From Clostridia bacterium (GTDB lineage: Bacteria > Bacillota_A > Clostridia > Christensenellales > Aristaeellaceae), in assembly GCA_017525805.1 (NCBI GenBank), contig JAFXSH010000019.1:1-18663 (forward strand): a stretch of DNA of 18,663 nucleotides, given 5' to 3'. Both the position numbers and the translations under genes were made by a program. Under the pieces are notes generated by a model. The model ran no database searches. It was not told the DNA's origin and worked only from the letters and a program-made list of their open reading frames with translations. Of this stretch, positions 1 to 8,640 are shown in pieces; the stretch's first letter is position 1, and each line of letters begins with the position of its first letter.

Positions 1-1
1 C

Positions 2-2962
2 GCCTGCGAATTGGACGAGATCGCCAAGCTGGTGGACTGGGACAAGATCGCCGAGTTCCGCGCCCGCGCCCTGAACCCCGAACATCCCCATCAGGCCGGC
101 ACCGCCCAGAACCCCGACATCTACTTCCAGAACCGCGAAGCCGCCAACTGCTACTACAACGCCATTCCCGAAATCGTGGAAGCTTATATGGGCGAAGTGG
201 CCAAGGTCACCGGCCGCGCCTACAAGCTGTTTGACTACTACGGCGCGCCCGACGCGGAAGAAGTCATCGTCGCCATGGGTTCCGGCTGCGAAGCCATCCA
301 GGAAACCATCGACGTGCTGCTCAAGCAGGGCCGCAAGATCGGCGTGGTGAAGGTGCACCTCTACCGTCCCTTCTCCGCCAAGCACTTCCTTAACGCCGTT
401 CCCGCCACCTGCAAGAAGATCGCGGTGCTGGACCGCACCAAGGAGCCCGGCTCCCTGGGCGAGCCCCTGTTCGAAGACGTGGTGGCCGTGCTGGCCGAAA
501 ACGGCCGCAAGGACATCGAAGTCGTCGGCGGACGCTACGGTCTGGGCAGCAAGGAATTCAACCCCACCATGGTCAAGGCTGTGTACGACAACCTGGCCAA
601 GGCGCAGCCCAAGAACCACTTCACTGTGGGCATCAACGACGACGTGACCGGCACCAGCCTGGAGCTGGGCGACCTGCTCATCGCCGCCCCCGCTGGCACC
701 GTGTGCTGCAAGTTCTACGGCCTGGGCTCCGACGGTACCGTTGGCGCCAACAAGAACAGCATCAAGATCATCGGCGACCATACCGACAAGTACGCCCAGG
801 CGTACTTCGCCTATGACTCCAAGAAGTCCGGCGGTCTGACGGTCAGCCATCTGCGCTTTGGCGACGTGCCCATCCGCAGCACCTACCTGATCGACGCGGC
901 CGACTTCATCGCCTGCCACAATCCCGCCTATGTGACCATGTACGACATGGTTTCCTCCCTCAAGGACGGCGGCACCTTCCTGCTCAACTCCCAGTGGGAG
1001 CCCGACGACATGGACGCGCATCTGCCCGCCGCCATGAAACAGCTGCTGGCCAAGAAGCACGCCAAGTTCTACACCATCGACGCCATTGACCTGGCCGCGA
1101 AGGTGGGCATGGGCGGACGCATCAACACCATCATGCAGGCCGCGTTCTTCAAGCTGGCCAACATCATCCCCTACGAAGATGCCGACCAGTACATGAAGGC
1201 GTATGCCAAGAAGACCTACGGCAAGAAGGGCGACGCGGTTGTCCAGAAGAACTGGGACGCCATCGACATCGCCATTTCCGGCCTGAAGGAAGTCAAGGTT
1301 CCCGCTGAATGGGCCAACGCCACCACCGGCGCCGTGCCTGTGAAGGTGGAAGCCAGCGAATACTTCGACACCCTGATCCGGCCCATCCTGGCCCAGGAAG
1401 GCGACCAGCTGCCCGTCAGCGCGTTCGACCCCCGCGGCTTCGTGGAAACCGGCACCACCAAGTACGAAAAGCGCGGCATCGCCGTGAAGGTGCCCGCCTG
1501 GATCCCCGAAAACTGCATCCAGTGCGGCCAGTGCTCGCTGGTTTGCCCCCACGCCTGCATCCGTCCCGTGCTGGTGAAGGAAGGCACCGAGAAGCCCGAA
1601 GGCTTTATCGTGGCCCCCAAGACCATCGGCAAGGAACTGGCCGGCTATCAGTACCGTATGCAGGTCAGCCCCCTGGACTGCACCGGCTGCGGCAACTGCG
1701 TGGAAGTGTGCCCCGCCAAGACCAAGGCCCTGGAAATGAAGCCCCTGGACGAACAGCGCAAGGAAGAGAAGAACTGGGAATTCGCTATGAAGCTGCCTAA
1801 GCCCGAGGTGCAGATCAATCCCGCCACCGTGAAGGGCAGTCAGTTCCTGCAGCCCCTGTTTGAGTTCTCCGGCGCCTGCGCGGGCTGCGGCGAGACTCCC
1901 TATGTGAAGCTCGTTACCCAGCTGTTCGGCGACCGCATGATGATCGCCAACGCCACCGGCTGCTCCTCCATCTACGGCGGCTCCGCTCCCACCTGCCCCT
2001 ACACCGTGAACGAAAAGGGCCAGGGCCCCGCCTGGGCAAACAGCCTGTTTGAAGACAACGCCGAGTTCGGCTTCGGCATGAACTTAGCCACCGCCCAGCG
2101 CCGCGCCAAGCTGGCCGAAACCGTCCAGAAGCTCATCGATGTTTCCTGGACGCAGCAGGCCATCAAGGACGCCGGCAAGGAATGGCTGGAGAACATGGAC
2201 GACGCCGAAGGCAGCCGCGCCGCCGGCGACAAGCTGGTTGCCGCCTGCAACGAAAACATCGAACCCGGTTGCGAATGCGACGCCTGCAAGCTGGCCCGCG
2301 AAGTAGTTGCCAACGCCGATCTGCTCACCAAGAAGTCCATCTGGATCTTCGGCGGCGACGGCTGGGCCTATGACATCGGCTACGGCGGCGTGGATCACGT
2401 GCTGGCCCAGAACCAGGATGTGAACATCCTCGTGCTGGATACCGAAGTATACTCCAACACCGGCGGACAGGCCTCCAAGTCCACCCCCACCGGCTCGGTT
2501 GCGAAGTTCGCCGCCGCCGGTAAGCGCACCAAGAAGAAGGATCTGGGCATGATGGCCATGAGCTACGGCTACGTGTACGTCGCCACCGTCGCCATGAGCG
2601 CCAACCCCGCCCAGCTGATCAAGGCCATGATCGAAGCCGAGAAGTATCACGGCCCGTCCCTGATCATCGCCTACGCGCCCTGCATCAACCATGGTATCAA
2701 CATGAGCAAGGCCCAGGCTGAAATCAGGAAGGCTGTGGCTGCCGGTTACTGGCCGCTGTACCGCTACAATCCCGATCTGGATCAGCCTCTCACCATCGAC
2801 AGCAAAGACCCGACCGAAAGCTATCAGGACTTCATCCGCGGCGAAACCCGTTATCAGACGCTGCTGAAGATGTTCCCCGACGCCGCCGAAAAGCTCTTTG
2901 CCCAGAACGAAGAGGACGCCAAGGTCCGTCTTGCCAATTACAAGCGGATGGCTGGCAACTGA
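2..2962 (+). CDS. nifJ: Pyruvate:ferredoxin (flavodoxin) oxidoreductase, 5'-truncated by window edge
   Basis: Oxidatively decarboxylates pyruvate with CoA to acetyl-CoA and CO2, passing electrons to ferredoxin or flavodoxin; a cytoplasmic, oxygen-sensitive core enzyme of anaerobic fermentation. The frame is open from base 2, so the start lies upstream; about 986 residues are visible against roughly 1170-1200 for the single-chain family, so only the N-terminal pyruvate-binding part is missing. Two ferredoxin-type 4Fe-4S motifs are visible (CIQCGQCSLVCP at about 1515-1550 and CTGCGNCVEVCP at about 1679-1714). The C-terminal thiamine diphosphate domain carries CAGCGETPY and NATGC (ligands of the proximal cluster), GDGWAYDIGYGG and the D-T-E-V-Y-S-N-T-G-G-Q metal/TPP motif, and the late Cys in YAPCINHG. 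No frameshift seen. An intrinsic terminator follows 23 nt after the stop, so it is the last gene of its unit. Confidence 0.97.
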   Translation, partial: ACELDEIAKLVDWDKIAEFRARALNPEHPHQAGTAQNPDIYFQNREAANCYYNAIPEIVEAYMGEVAKVTGRAYKLFDYYGAPDAEEVIVAMGSGCEAIQETIDVLLKQGRKIGVVKVHLYRPFSAKHFLNAVPATCKKIAVLDRTKEPGSLGEPLFEDVVAVLAENGRKDIEVVGGRYGLGSKEFNPTMVKAVYDNLAKAQPKNHFTVGINDDVTGTSLELGDLLIAAPAGTVCCKFYGLGSDGTVGANKNSIKIIGDHTDKYAQAYFAYDSKKSGGLTVSHLRFGDVPIRSTYLIDAADFIACHNPAYVTMYDMVSSLKDGGTFLLNSQWEPDDMDAHLPAAMKQLLAKKHAKFYTIDAIDLAAKVGMGGRINTIMQAAFFKLANIIPYEDADQYMKAYAKKTYGKKGDAVVQKNWDAIDIAISGLKEVKVPAEWANATTGAVPVKVEASEYFDTLIRPILAQEGDQLPVSAFDPRGFVETGTTKYEKRGIAVKVPAWIPENCIQCGQCSLVCPHACIRPVLVKEGTEKPEGFIVAPKTIGKELAGYQYRMQVSPLDCTGCGNCVEVCPAKTKALEMKPLDEQRKEEKNWEFAMKLPKPEVQINPATVKGSQFLQPLFEFSGACAGCGETPYVKLVTQLFGDRMMIANATGCSSIYGGSAPTCPYTVNEKGQGPAWANSLFEDNAEFGFGMNLATAQRRAKLAETVQKLIDVSWTQQAIKDAGKEWLENMDDAEGSRAAGDKLVAACNENIEPGCECDACKLAREVVANADLLTKKSIWIFGGDGWAYDIGYGGVDHVLAQNQDVNILVLDTEVYSNTGGQASKSTPTGSVAKFAAAGKRTKKKDLGMMAMSYGYVYVATVAMSANPAQLIKAMIEAEKYHGPSLIIAYAPCINHGINMSKAQAEIRKAVAAGYWPLYRYNPDLDQPLTIDSKDPTESYQDFIRGETRYQTLLKMFPDAAEKLFAQNEEDAKVRLANYKRMAGN

Positions 2963-2985
2963 TTCATTTCAGGCTAAGGAATCCC

Positions 2986-3019
2986 GGGCTGCCGTGCGAA
3001 AGTACGGCAGCCCTTTTTT
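2986..3019 (+). terminator. Intrinsic terminator of nifJ
   Basis: A perfect 10-bp stem (GGGCTGCCGT with ACGGCAGCCC), an 8-nt loop and then six T. It starts 23 nt after the nifJ stop codon. Confidence 0.93.
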
Positions 3020-3026
3020 CAGGCGC

Positions 3027-3069
3027 AAAAAAACCGGGCCGTCAGGCGATTTTCAGCCTGAAAGCCCGG
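3027..3069 (-). terminator. Intrinsic terminator of the minus-strand operon
   Basis: On the minus strand a 12-bp stem made of two 6-bp helices (GCCCGG/CCGGGC and GCCTGA/TCAGGC, separated by a 2x2 internal loop) is followed by seven T. It lies 16 nt beyond the stop of the metallo-hydrolase gene and faces the nifJ terminator, so convergent transcription is insulated by two separate hairpins. Confidence 0.92.
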
Positions 3070-3085
3070 CTTCGCTGTGTGCGCT

Positions 3086-3967
3086 TTACAGGCGCACAGG
3101 CAGGTCGGTATCGATAAAGGGATCGTTATTGGCAAAGGCGTCCAGTTTCACATCGCCGCCGCTCAGGCGATCATTTTCCGGCAGCGGGGCGGAAACGTGA
3201 ATGTGCAGTTCCTGATCCCCTAAGAAAGTAAGCTCCGCCCGCTCCCGGGGCCGGGTCAGGGCCAGCACCTCGGTGTATTTGGTGCGCCCCTTGCGGGCAA
3301 AGCTCTGGGCCACCTCCGCCCGGCCCTGCCAGTGCATAGGCAGGAAAACCCGGGGCTTGACGGACATGACGAAATAATTGGCGCCCGCCTCATACAGGCC
3401 GCCCATCCGGGGGTCCAGGGGGAACATGGCGATATCCATGGGCAGGCGCTCAATGGGGGCCATGGCGGCGTAAAAGTCTTTTTCCGCCTGGGCGATTTCC
3501 CGCAGGGTGCTTTCCTCCCGCCAGTGCCACAGGTTCAGATCCCCGGCGTGGAACACGTTCAGGCCGTACAGCGATACGTAAAAGGATACGCCCTTGTCCG
3601 TGGAAGAAAACACACGGATGTTTACGTCGCCCACGTTCAGCGTGTCGCCGGGCTTTACCCGCTTGCCGCGCTTGCCCGCTGGCAGGTCGTCCGAAATGAT
3701 GTAGGTGATGGGCAGCTGCTGGTAATCCCAGGAATAGATGATCTCGTCGAAATGATCCTCGTGATCGTGGGATACGAATACCAGCACCCGTTTGTAGTCC
3801 TTTAGGTCCTGCTCCCGGAGCTGGGCCTTTTCCGACAGTTCACCATGCTCGCCCCGCCAATAATCGAATACCAGCAGGGTGTCCAGCACCTCCACCGTGA
3901 ACCCGGAATGATGAAAATAGGTAACGGCGGCCGCTTTTTCCACGCGGCTGGTCTCCTCGTTTTCCAT
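3086..3967 (-). CDS. UlaG-like MBL-fold metallo-hydrolase
   Basis: A 293-residue protein of the metallo-beta-lactamase fold. It has H67-x-H69-x-D71-H72 (SHDHEDH), an early HSGF segment near residue 20, HAGD at 140-143 and a late MHW with H212, matching the metal-ligand order of UlaG/YfiR-type hydrolases, which act on phosphoester or lactone-like substrates in the cytoplasm. There is no signal peptide or membrane segment. The substrate cannot be read from sequence. The ATG at 3967 is preceded by a strong AAAGGAGGT ribosome binding site. It is the last minus-strand gene before a terminator. A ~100-nt gap containing a MITE-like repeat separates it from the phosphodiesterase gene upstream; no convincing promoter was found there, so it may be read through from the operon promoter at 8652-8680. 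Confidence 0.88.
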   Translation of the reverse strand: MENEETSRVEKAAAVTYFHHSGFTVEVLDTLLVFDYWRGEHGELSEKAQLREQDLKDYKRVLVFVSHDHEDHFDEIIYSWDYQQLPITYIISDDLPAGKRGKRVKPGDTLNVGDVNIRVFSSTDKGVSFYVSLYGLNVFHAGDLNLWHWREESTLREIAQAEKDFYAAMAPIERLPMDIAMFPLDPRMGGLYEAGANYFVMSVKPRVFLPMHWQGRAEVAQSFARKGRTKYTEVLALTRPRERAELTFLGDQELHIHVSAPLPENDRLSGGDVKLDAFANNDPFIDTDLPVRL

Positions 3968-3984
3968 GGCGACCTCCTTTCATT

Positions 3985-4075
3985 CAGTGAGGAATGAAGA
4001 GTGAGAAGTTTTATCATGTCCGCTGTTTATGCGCGGCGGCAGACTATATAAACTCCTAACTCCTCACCCTTAACC
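3985..4075. repeat. MITE-like ~90-bp element, copy A
   Basis: Imperfect terminal inverted repeats: a GTGAGGA...AGTTTTAT type end on the left and TATATAAACTCC...CTCAC on the right. It shares TCCGCTG, GCAGAC, ACTATATAA and CTTAAC, in the same order and with similar spacing, with the element at 12090-12179. It encodes no protein. The right end contains the stop codon of the phosphodiesterase gene (4070-4072); the left end stops just before the ribosome binding site of the metallo-hydrolase gene. Boundaries are approximate; no clear target-site duplication was identified. Confidence 0.6.
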
Positions 4076-5263
4076 CCTAACTAAAACCTCATCCAGCGCT
4101 TTCCCCTCCGCCTGGGGCAGGGACAGGCCCAGCGCTTTGGCCAAGGTGGGCGCGATATCCACCAGGTTGGCTTCCCTGAGGCGGAAATTCCGCTTGACGC
4201 CGGGGCCTTTCAGCCACAGCAGCGTGCGGGCCTGGGGGCAGTTGAGCGAAAAGCCGTGCTCCCCATAGGTTTCTTCCTGCTTGTCAATGAAGCAATGCCC
4301 CGGCAGGGCGTCCACGGCCAAATGCACGTCCTTGGGCGCGCGCAGGGCGCGCAGCTCCTCTTTCCCAAAAATCCGCCCGACGCCCCATTCTTCGCCCTTT
4401 TCTTCCAATATCCGGCGGGCTTTGTCCAGGTCCGGGCCGAAGATGTACGCCCCCATGCCCAAGCTTTGGGCCCGGGCCCCGCAGGCGGCTTTCAGCTTCG
4501 CGTCCAGCAAAATGCCCTTGGGCGCGTCCTGCTGGCCATGGTCGCTGACGACACAGAAGAGGGTTTCCTCCATAAGCCCGGCCTTTTTTATTGCCTCTAT
4601 GATCCGGCCCACCCGCGCGTCCAGCCGCTTCATGGCATCGCGGGCTTCCGGGCTGTCGACGCCATATTTGTGGCGCATAGCGTCGCAGTCCACCAGATGC
4701 ACGGTGAGCACGTCCGGCGGGCGGCGGCTTTCGTACAGCTTTTCACACAGCAGGGCGGCGTAATCGTCCAAGTCGGGCTGCTTGATGCTTTTCCGGGTCT
4801 TGCCATACAGCGCTTCCATCCGCAGAATCCACACGGGAGAAGCGTATTGAATCATTTTCAGCACGGCGCTTTCTCCCGGCAGGGGCAGCACCTCCGGGAA
4901 ACAGCGGCGGACGTAGGGATTCTTTCCTGTCACGGGCCACAGGATGGAGGCGATATCCATTCCCTTTTCTTTGGCGGCCTGGTGCAGGGTTTTTACCTTG
5001 ATATCCCCGATGCTCCAGTACCAGGCCCGCATTTCGGGCGCTTTGTCCGGCTGGAAGGGCTGGTTATGGCCGATGCCGTGGGTTTCGGGATAGCAGCCGG
5101 TGAGAAGGCTGGTATGGATGGGATAGGTTAGGGTGGGATATACAGTTTTTACGTTGCCGCAGAAAACGCCCTGATCAGCAAGAGCAGAAAGCGCGGGCAG
5201 GCTCAAAAGCCTGTCCGCGTCCGGGTTCGCCACGGCATCCAGGGAAATCATGCATAGGCGCAT
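4070..5263 (-). CDS. Alkaline-phosphatase-superfamily type I phosphodiesterase / nucleotide pyrophosphatase
   Basis: A 397-residue protein matching the Phosphodiest (NPP) family, which hydrolyses phosphodiester or pyrophosphate bonds with two metal ions and a Thr nucleophile. Visible landmarks are D9 (SLDAV), the nucleophile region YPTLTYP with T46 as probable nucleophile followed by TGCYPETHGIG, the D194-x3-H198 pair (DAMRH), D241-H242 (VVSDHGQ) and H336 (GEHG), so the full metal-ligand set appears present. No signal peptide is visible, although many relatives are exported or surface enzymes. The ATG is 4 nt after the stop of the TPM-domain gene, with an AAGGGG-like site inside that gene's end, so translational coupling is likely. 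The last residues and the stop lie in a MITE-like repeat. The substrate is unknown. Confidence 0.88.
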   Translation of the reverse strand: MRLCMISLDAVANPDADRLLSLPALSALADQGVFCGNVKTVYPTLTYPIHTSLLTGCYPETHGIGHNQPFQPDKAPEMRAWYWSIGDIKVKTLHQAAKEKGMDIASILWPVTGKNPYVRRCFPEVLPLPGESAVLKMIQYASPVWILRMEALYGKTRKSIKQPDLDDYAALLCEKLYESRRPPDVLTVHLVDCDAMRHKYGVDSPEARDAMKRLDARVGRIIEAIKKAGLMEETLFCVVSDHGQQDAPKGILLDAKLKAACGARAQSLGMGAYIFGPDLDKARRILEEKGEEWGVGRIFGKEELRALRAPKDVHLAVDALPGHCFIDKQEETYGEHGFSLNCPQARTLLWLKGPGVKRNFRLREANLVDIAPTLAKALGLSLPQAEGKALDEVLVRG

Positions 5264-5267
5264 ATTA

Positions 5268-6023
5268 TCAACGACCCCTTCTTCTTTTCCTGCGGAAGAA
5301 CAGGAAGTAGATCACCAGGGCCCAAATGATCACGCTGCGCCAGTTGATGGAGGATTCCTCATAGCGCCACTGATTCTGCCAATCCTCCCAGTAGGTGTCG
5401 TCGTCGTTCTGCCGGGCGTCGTAATCGTCCCGGGCGAACATGCCGTACCAGTAATCGTCCACGGTTTGAGGCTGGGGGGTGGACTGGATGGCCGCCGCGC
5501 CGAAAAGACCGGCGGTGTCCAGCGTGTCCCCGAAAGCTTTCGCCAGGGTCTGCCCCAAGGCAACGGCCAAATCGGCCAGGGCTTCGTCATATTGGCGGTT
5601 CAAGTAAACGCCGCGGAAGTGGCTGGCCAGCAGGCTGGTCTGGGTATCGGCGGGCACCGCTTGTTTCGCGGCAGTGCCCAAGGACAGGGCATAGGATTCT
5701 TCGCCGATGACCAACAGCAGCAGCGCGTCGCAGTCTCCCAAGCCCCACACCTCAAACACTTTGTCGGCATATTCCTGGGCCTTGGCGCCGCCTAAGAAAT
5801 GGCGGGTGAGCACGAAAATACGGCCCCCCGCAGCGTCGTTCAGCCGCTGGTTCAGGGTTTCTATATCTTCTAAGGTCTTTTCGCCCAGCACCCCGGCCAG
5901 GTCGGACACCGTTCCGGAAGGACGGGGAGGATATTCCGTTTCAGCGTAAGCCAGGGAAACGGCGGAGAAGCACAGGGCAAGCGCTAAAATCAGCGCGCCC
6001 GCTTTCATCGTCAGGCTGTTCAT
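5268..6023 (-). CDS. TPM-domain (YgcG-type) membrane protein
   Basis: A 251-residue protein. It starts with a typical signal peptide (basic start, hydrophobic stretch about residues 9-22, AYA-E cleavage-like site near 27), then a TPM domain of about 120 residues (segments GTVSDLAGVL, RIFVLTRH and CDALLLLVIGEESYALSLG). A spacer rich in Asp, Tyr and Trp leads to one C-terminal membrane helix (about 229-242) and a very basic tail (RRKRRRGR). The domain is therefore predicted outside the cell, anchored at its C-terminus. TPM proteins have been linked to phosphatase activity and photosystem repair in plants, but the bacterial role is poorly defined. It follows lemA by 15 nt with an AGGAGGA site. 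LemA/TPM neighbours recur in many bacteria, which supports both calls. Confidence 0.87.
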   Translation of the reverse strand: MNSLTMKAGALILALALCFSAVSLAYAETEYPPRPSGTVSDLAGVLGEKTLEDIETLNQRLNDAAGGRIFVLTRHFLGGAKAQEYADKVFEVWGLGDCDALLLLVIGEESYALSLGTAAKQAVPADTQTSLLASHFRGVYLNRQYDEALADLAVALGQTLAKAFGDTLDTAGLFGAAAIQSTPQPQTVDDYWYGMFARDDYDARQNDDDTYWEDWQNQWRYEESSINWRSVIIWALVIYFLFFRRKRRRGR

Positions 6024-6038
6024 GTTCCTCCTCCTTCC

Positions 6039-6593
6039 TTATTGCGCCTGGAATTCCACGGCGGGCTTAATGCCGAGCAGCGTGCGGGCCAGCCAGCCGG
6101 AAAAGGTTTTATTCATGCGGCTGTTGAAGTCCGCCGCCGCCTGGTTGTAGGCGGCCCCGGCGGTTTTCTGCTCGCTTTGCGCCAGCATCTGGGGCAGATA
6201 GCTGGTCACGTACATACTGTCACGGCTGTCGTTTTTCACGCTGTCCATCAGGGCCAGCTTGTCCAGCAGCGCGTTTGCGTCCACGGTCAGCGCGTCGTTG
6301 GCCGCCGCTTTTTCAGACAGCGGGACGGACGCGCTTTCCAGCGCCGCCAGTTCTTTTTTTACGTTCTGATAATATTCGCCGGTTTGGCTGTCCATCTGGC
6401 CTTCATACCGTTTCGCCACGGCCAGCACGTTGTAGGCCGATTCCACGCGGGTCTGCAGCATGCTTTCCAGGCCCGCGCAAGTCTCGTTTACCAGCGCACG
6501 CTCGTCGGTCCAGCCGCGGTAAGCGCCGTATATCACGCTGCCCACGATCAGGATCACCATGATCGCAATGGCCCAGCCCGTTTTCAGTTTCAT
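6039..6593 (-). CDS. LemA family membrane protein
   Basis: A 184-residue protein with one N-terminal membrane helix (about residues 7-25, extracellular body expected) followed by a mainly helical domain. The C-terminal part (YNQAAADFNSRMNKTF..., then LARTLLGIKPAVEFQA) has the typical LemA pattern Y-N-x-A-x-x-x-F/Y-N with a terminal G-I/F-K-P-x-x-x-F. The N-terminal half is divergent from classical LemA, so the call rests mostly on the C-terminus, the size and the position next to the TPM gene. It lies 28 nt after telA with an AAGGGGG site. The molecular function of LemA proteins is not established. Confidence 0.82.
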   Translation of the reverse strand: MKLKTGWAIAIMVILIVGSVIYGAYRGWTDERALVNETCAGLESMLQTRVESAYNVLAVAKRYEGQMDSQTGEYYQNVKKELAALESASVPLSEKAAANDALTVDANALLDKLALMDSVKNDSRDSMYVTSYLPQMLAQSEQKTAGAAYNQAAADFNSRMNKTFSGWLARTLLGIKPAVEFQAQ

Positions 6594-6621
6594 TGGTTCA
6601 TCGGCCCCCTTTTCACATAGG

Positions 6622-7809
6622 TTACATGGTCAAAAGCTTTTCTTTCAGTTCCTTTTCCATATGGGCCAGGGTCTTTTCGGCCTCGGCGCGTTTCTGGCGG
6701 CCTTCCGCCTGAATGCGGCTGACCTCGTTGATGGTGTCGATCAGGCTCTGGTTGGTCTGCACCAGGGTTTCCAGATCGATGATGCCCCGCTCGGATTCCT
6801 TGGCCGTTTCGATGGTGCCCATTTTCAAGGTTTCGGCGTTCTTTTTCAGCAGCTCGTTGGTCATGTCGGTCACGGCTTTCTGGGCCTGCATGGCCTGCTG
6901 GCTGTGGTGCAGGCCCAGGGCCAGCACCATCTGGTTCTTCCACAGAGGCAGGGTGTTTACCAGCGTGGACTGGATGCGCTCCACCAGCAGGGAATTGTTG
7001 TTTTGCAGCAGGCGTATCTGCGGCGCCATCTGCATGGAGATCTGGCGGGTCAGCTTCAGGTCATGCAGCTTCTTTTCAAACCGGTCGCACTGGGCGGCCA
7101 GGTCGTTGGCCTTCTGGGCGTCCATGGCGTCGCCGCTGGCAGCGGCGATATCCTGGAGGCGCTTGAGGTCCGTATCCCGCACCTCCTGCAGGCGCTGCTC
7201 GCCCGCCACGATGTACATGGTCAGCTCATGGAAATATTGCAGGTTCATATCGTAGAGCTTGTTGAACATGGCCACGTCCTTGAGCAATTGCACCTGATGG
7301 TCCTCCAGGGAGCCCGCGATGCCTTCCACGTTCTTGGCAACGTCTTCATACTTGGCCTGGATGGAGGCGATCTGCTGCTTCGCCCCGAAGAACAGGCCCT
7401 TGAGGCCCTTGGGCTTTTCCCCGGCGGCGTTGAAGCCCTTGAGCTCGGTGATCAGCTTGGTCAGGATATCGCCCACTTCGCCGGTATCGCCGGTTTTCAC
7501 GTTGCCCAGCACGGTGTCGGCAAAGCCGGAAATCTTTTTCTGGGCGTCCGCGCCGTAGAGCATCACATGATCCGGGTTGGTCAGGTCGATGGTTTTGGAG
7601 AACGCCGCCACCTGGATCTTTTCCTCGTCGGTCAGGGAGGAATCCAGGGCCGCCACCGCTTCCTTGGCGTCGGGGGCCGGGGGCGCGTTCTTTAAGTCCT
7701 CCAGCATATCCACGGCCTTTTCCACGGCCTGCCGGGCCTCCTGCTCGGGATGCAGGGTCAGGACGGGGGCGCTGTGCTGCTGGGCTTCGGCGAAGTTGTT
7801 TTCAGTCAT
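6622..7809 (-). CDS. TelA / YaaN family toxic anion resistance protein
   Basis: A 395-residue, almost entirely helical soluble protein of the TelA family (tellurite and other toxic-anion resistance; relatives affect tolerance to cell-wall-active peptides in some Gram-positives). Characteristic segments are the central FFGAKQQIASIQAKYEDVAKNV, the Y-D-M-N-L-Q-Y-F-H-E-L-T region with IVAGEQRL, and the late W-K-N-Q-M-V-L-A-L-G-L segment, followed by a coiled-coil-rich, charged C-terminus. No membrane helix. The start at 7809 has AAAGGAG 8 nt upstream. It follows the xpaC-like gene by 25 nt; the xpaC-telA (xpaC-yaaN) order is known in Bacillus, which supports both identifications. Partner and ligand are unknown. 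Confidence 0.93.
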   Translation of the reverse strand: MTENNFAEAQQHSAPVLTLHPEQEARQAVEKAVDMLEDLKNAPPAPDAKEAVAALDSSLTDEEKIQVAAFSKTIDLTNPDHVMLYGADAQKKISGFADTVLGNVKTGDTGEVGDILTKLITELKGFNAAGEKPKGLKGLFFGAKQQIASIQAKYEDVAKNVEGIAGSLEDHQVQLLKDVAMFNKLYDMNLQYFHELTMYIVAGEQRLQEVRDTDLKRLQDIAAASGDAMDAQKANDLAAQCDRFEKKLHDLKLTRQISMQMAPQIRLLQNNNSLLVERIQSTLVNTLPLWKNQMVLALGLHHSQQAMQAQKAVTDMTNELLKKNAETLKMGTIETAKESERGIIDLETLVQTNQSLIDTINEVSRIQAEGRQKRAEAEKTLAHMEKELKEKLLTM

Positions 7810-7834
7810 GGGAGATGCTCCTTTCAGTAATTCT

Positions 7835-8524
7835 TTACATCCGCTGCTGTGCCTGCGCGGTTTCCTGCTGCTTCATACCGGAATCGATCAGTCCGTCCTG
7901 CCGCAGCATGGTTTCCATCACGTCGATATCGGTGGACAGATCCAGCATATCATCCTGATACAGGGCGTTCAATTGCTTGTCGAAAGCCTTGAGCACGGTG
8001 TCCATGGCTTCCCTGATCTGGGCCCGGGTGGCCTGGGCCTCCTTGCCTGCTACCTGGCGCTCGTCCATCTTGCGGTAGCCTTGCAGCATTTTCAGGGTGG
8101 TGGGCATGTAGTAGTCCATAAAGCGGCGGATCTGCGGCGCTTTTTCGGGCTTTTCGGCCACGGTATGGAAGATGCGGTTGGCCACGTCCTCCAATTGGTT
8201 CATCTGATTGGTCAGCTCCGCGTCGGGAATCAGGTCGTTTTCATGACGGATATTCATCAGCATTTCCTGGCCCTTATCCACCAGGGTATCCACAGCGGCG
8301 TCCCCAGTCTTGGGAATAGGCTGCTGCACGGGAGCTTCCTTGGAGGTATCCAGCCCCTGAGCCATAATGAACACGATGCGCCCGATCAGCAGGGCGATGC
8401 CCGCGGCAATCAGATAATGCTGCCAGCGATACAGCTTGAATATCAGAGAATACAGCACCACCACCGCGCCCATAGCCAGGAACGCGATCACGTATGCCTT
8501 GGAATTGTTGTTCTTCTTCTGCAT
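7835..8524 (-). CDS. xpaC: XpaC family (5-bromo-4-chloroindolyl phosphate hydrolysis) membrane protein
   Basis: A 229-residue protein with two close N-terminal membrane helices (about residues 10-28 and 35-54), then a cytoplasmic helical domain with the family-like stretch IRRFMDYYMPTTLKMLQGYR. The family was named for an indolyl-phosphate hydrolysis phenotype in Bacillus, but no catalytic motif is apparent and an enzymatic role is doubtful. The frame stays open upstream to an ATG at 8629, but the ATG at 8524 was chosen: it has AAGGGGGAG at good spacing, gives the short basic start MQKKNNNSK before the first helix, and the upstream extension falls in a hairpin leader close to the predicted transcription start. 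First gene of the minus-strand operon. Confidence 0.88.
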   Translation of the reverse strand: MQKKNNNSKAYVIAFLAMGAVVVLYSLIFKLYRWQHYLIAAGIALLIGRIVFIMAQGLDTSKEAPVQQPIPKTGDAAVDTLVDKGQEMLMNIRHENDLIPDAELTNQMNQLEDVANRIFHTVAEKPEKAPQIRRFMDYYMPTTLKMLQGYRKMDERQVAGKEAQATRAQIREAMDTVLKAFDKQLNALYQDDMLDLSTDIDVMETMLRQDGLIDSGMKQQETAQAQQRM

Positions 8525-8619
8525 AATGCTCTCCCCCTTCCGTTTGGTGCGAAGAAATCTTAGCAAAATCAGGGAAGAAGCGCAAGCCGTTTCCGCTGAA
8601 TCATACATTTTCTCCGCTG

Positions 8620-8640
8620 AAAGCGGCATCCAGCCGCTTT
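8620..8640 (-). other. 5'-terminal leader hairpin of the xpaC-telA operon
   Basis: A perfect 8-bp stem (AAAGCGGC/GCCGCTTT) with a 5-nt loop. It lies about 5 nt after the transcription start predicted from the promoter at 8652-8680 and about 95 nt before the xpaC start codon. There is no T-run after it, so it is not a terminator; 5' RNA stabilisation is one possible role. Confidence 0.6.

Noticed and set aside
6559..8563. Long open frames on the plus strand opposite telA, lemA and xpaC
   Set aside because: They lie antisense to well-recognised genes, are rich in His, Gln, Val and Gly as expected for the complement of GC-rich codons, and have no ribosome binding sites.
8525..8629. N-terminal extension of XpaC to an ATG at 8629
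   Set aside because: The start would lie in the loop of the leader hairpin with no ribosome binding site; the 8524 start has one.
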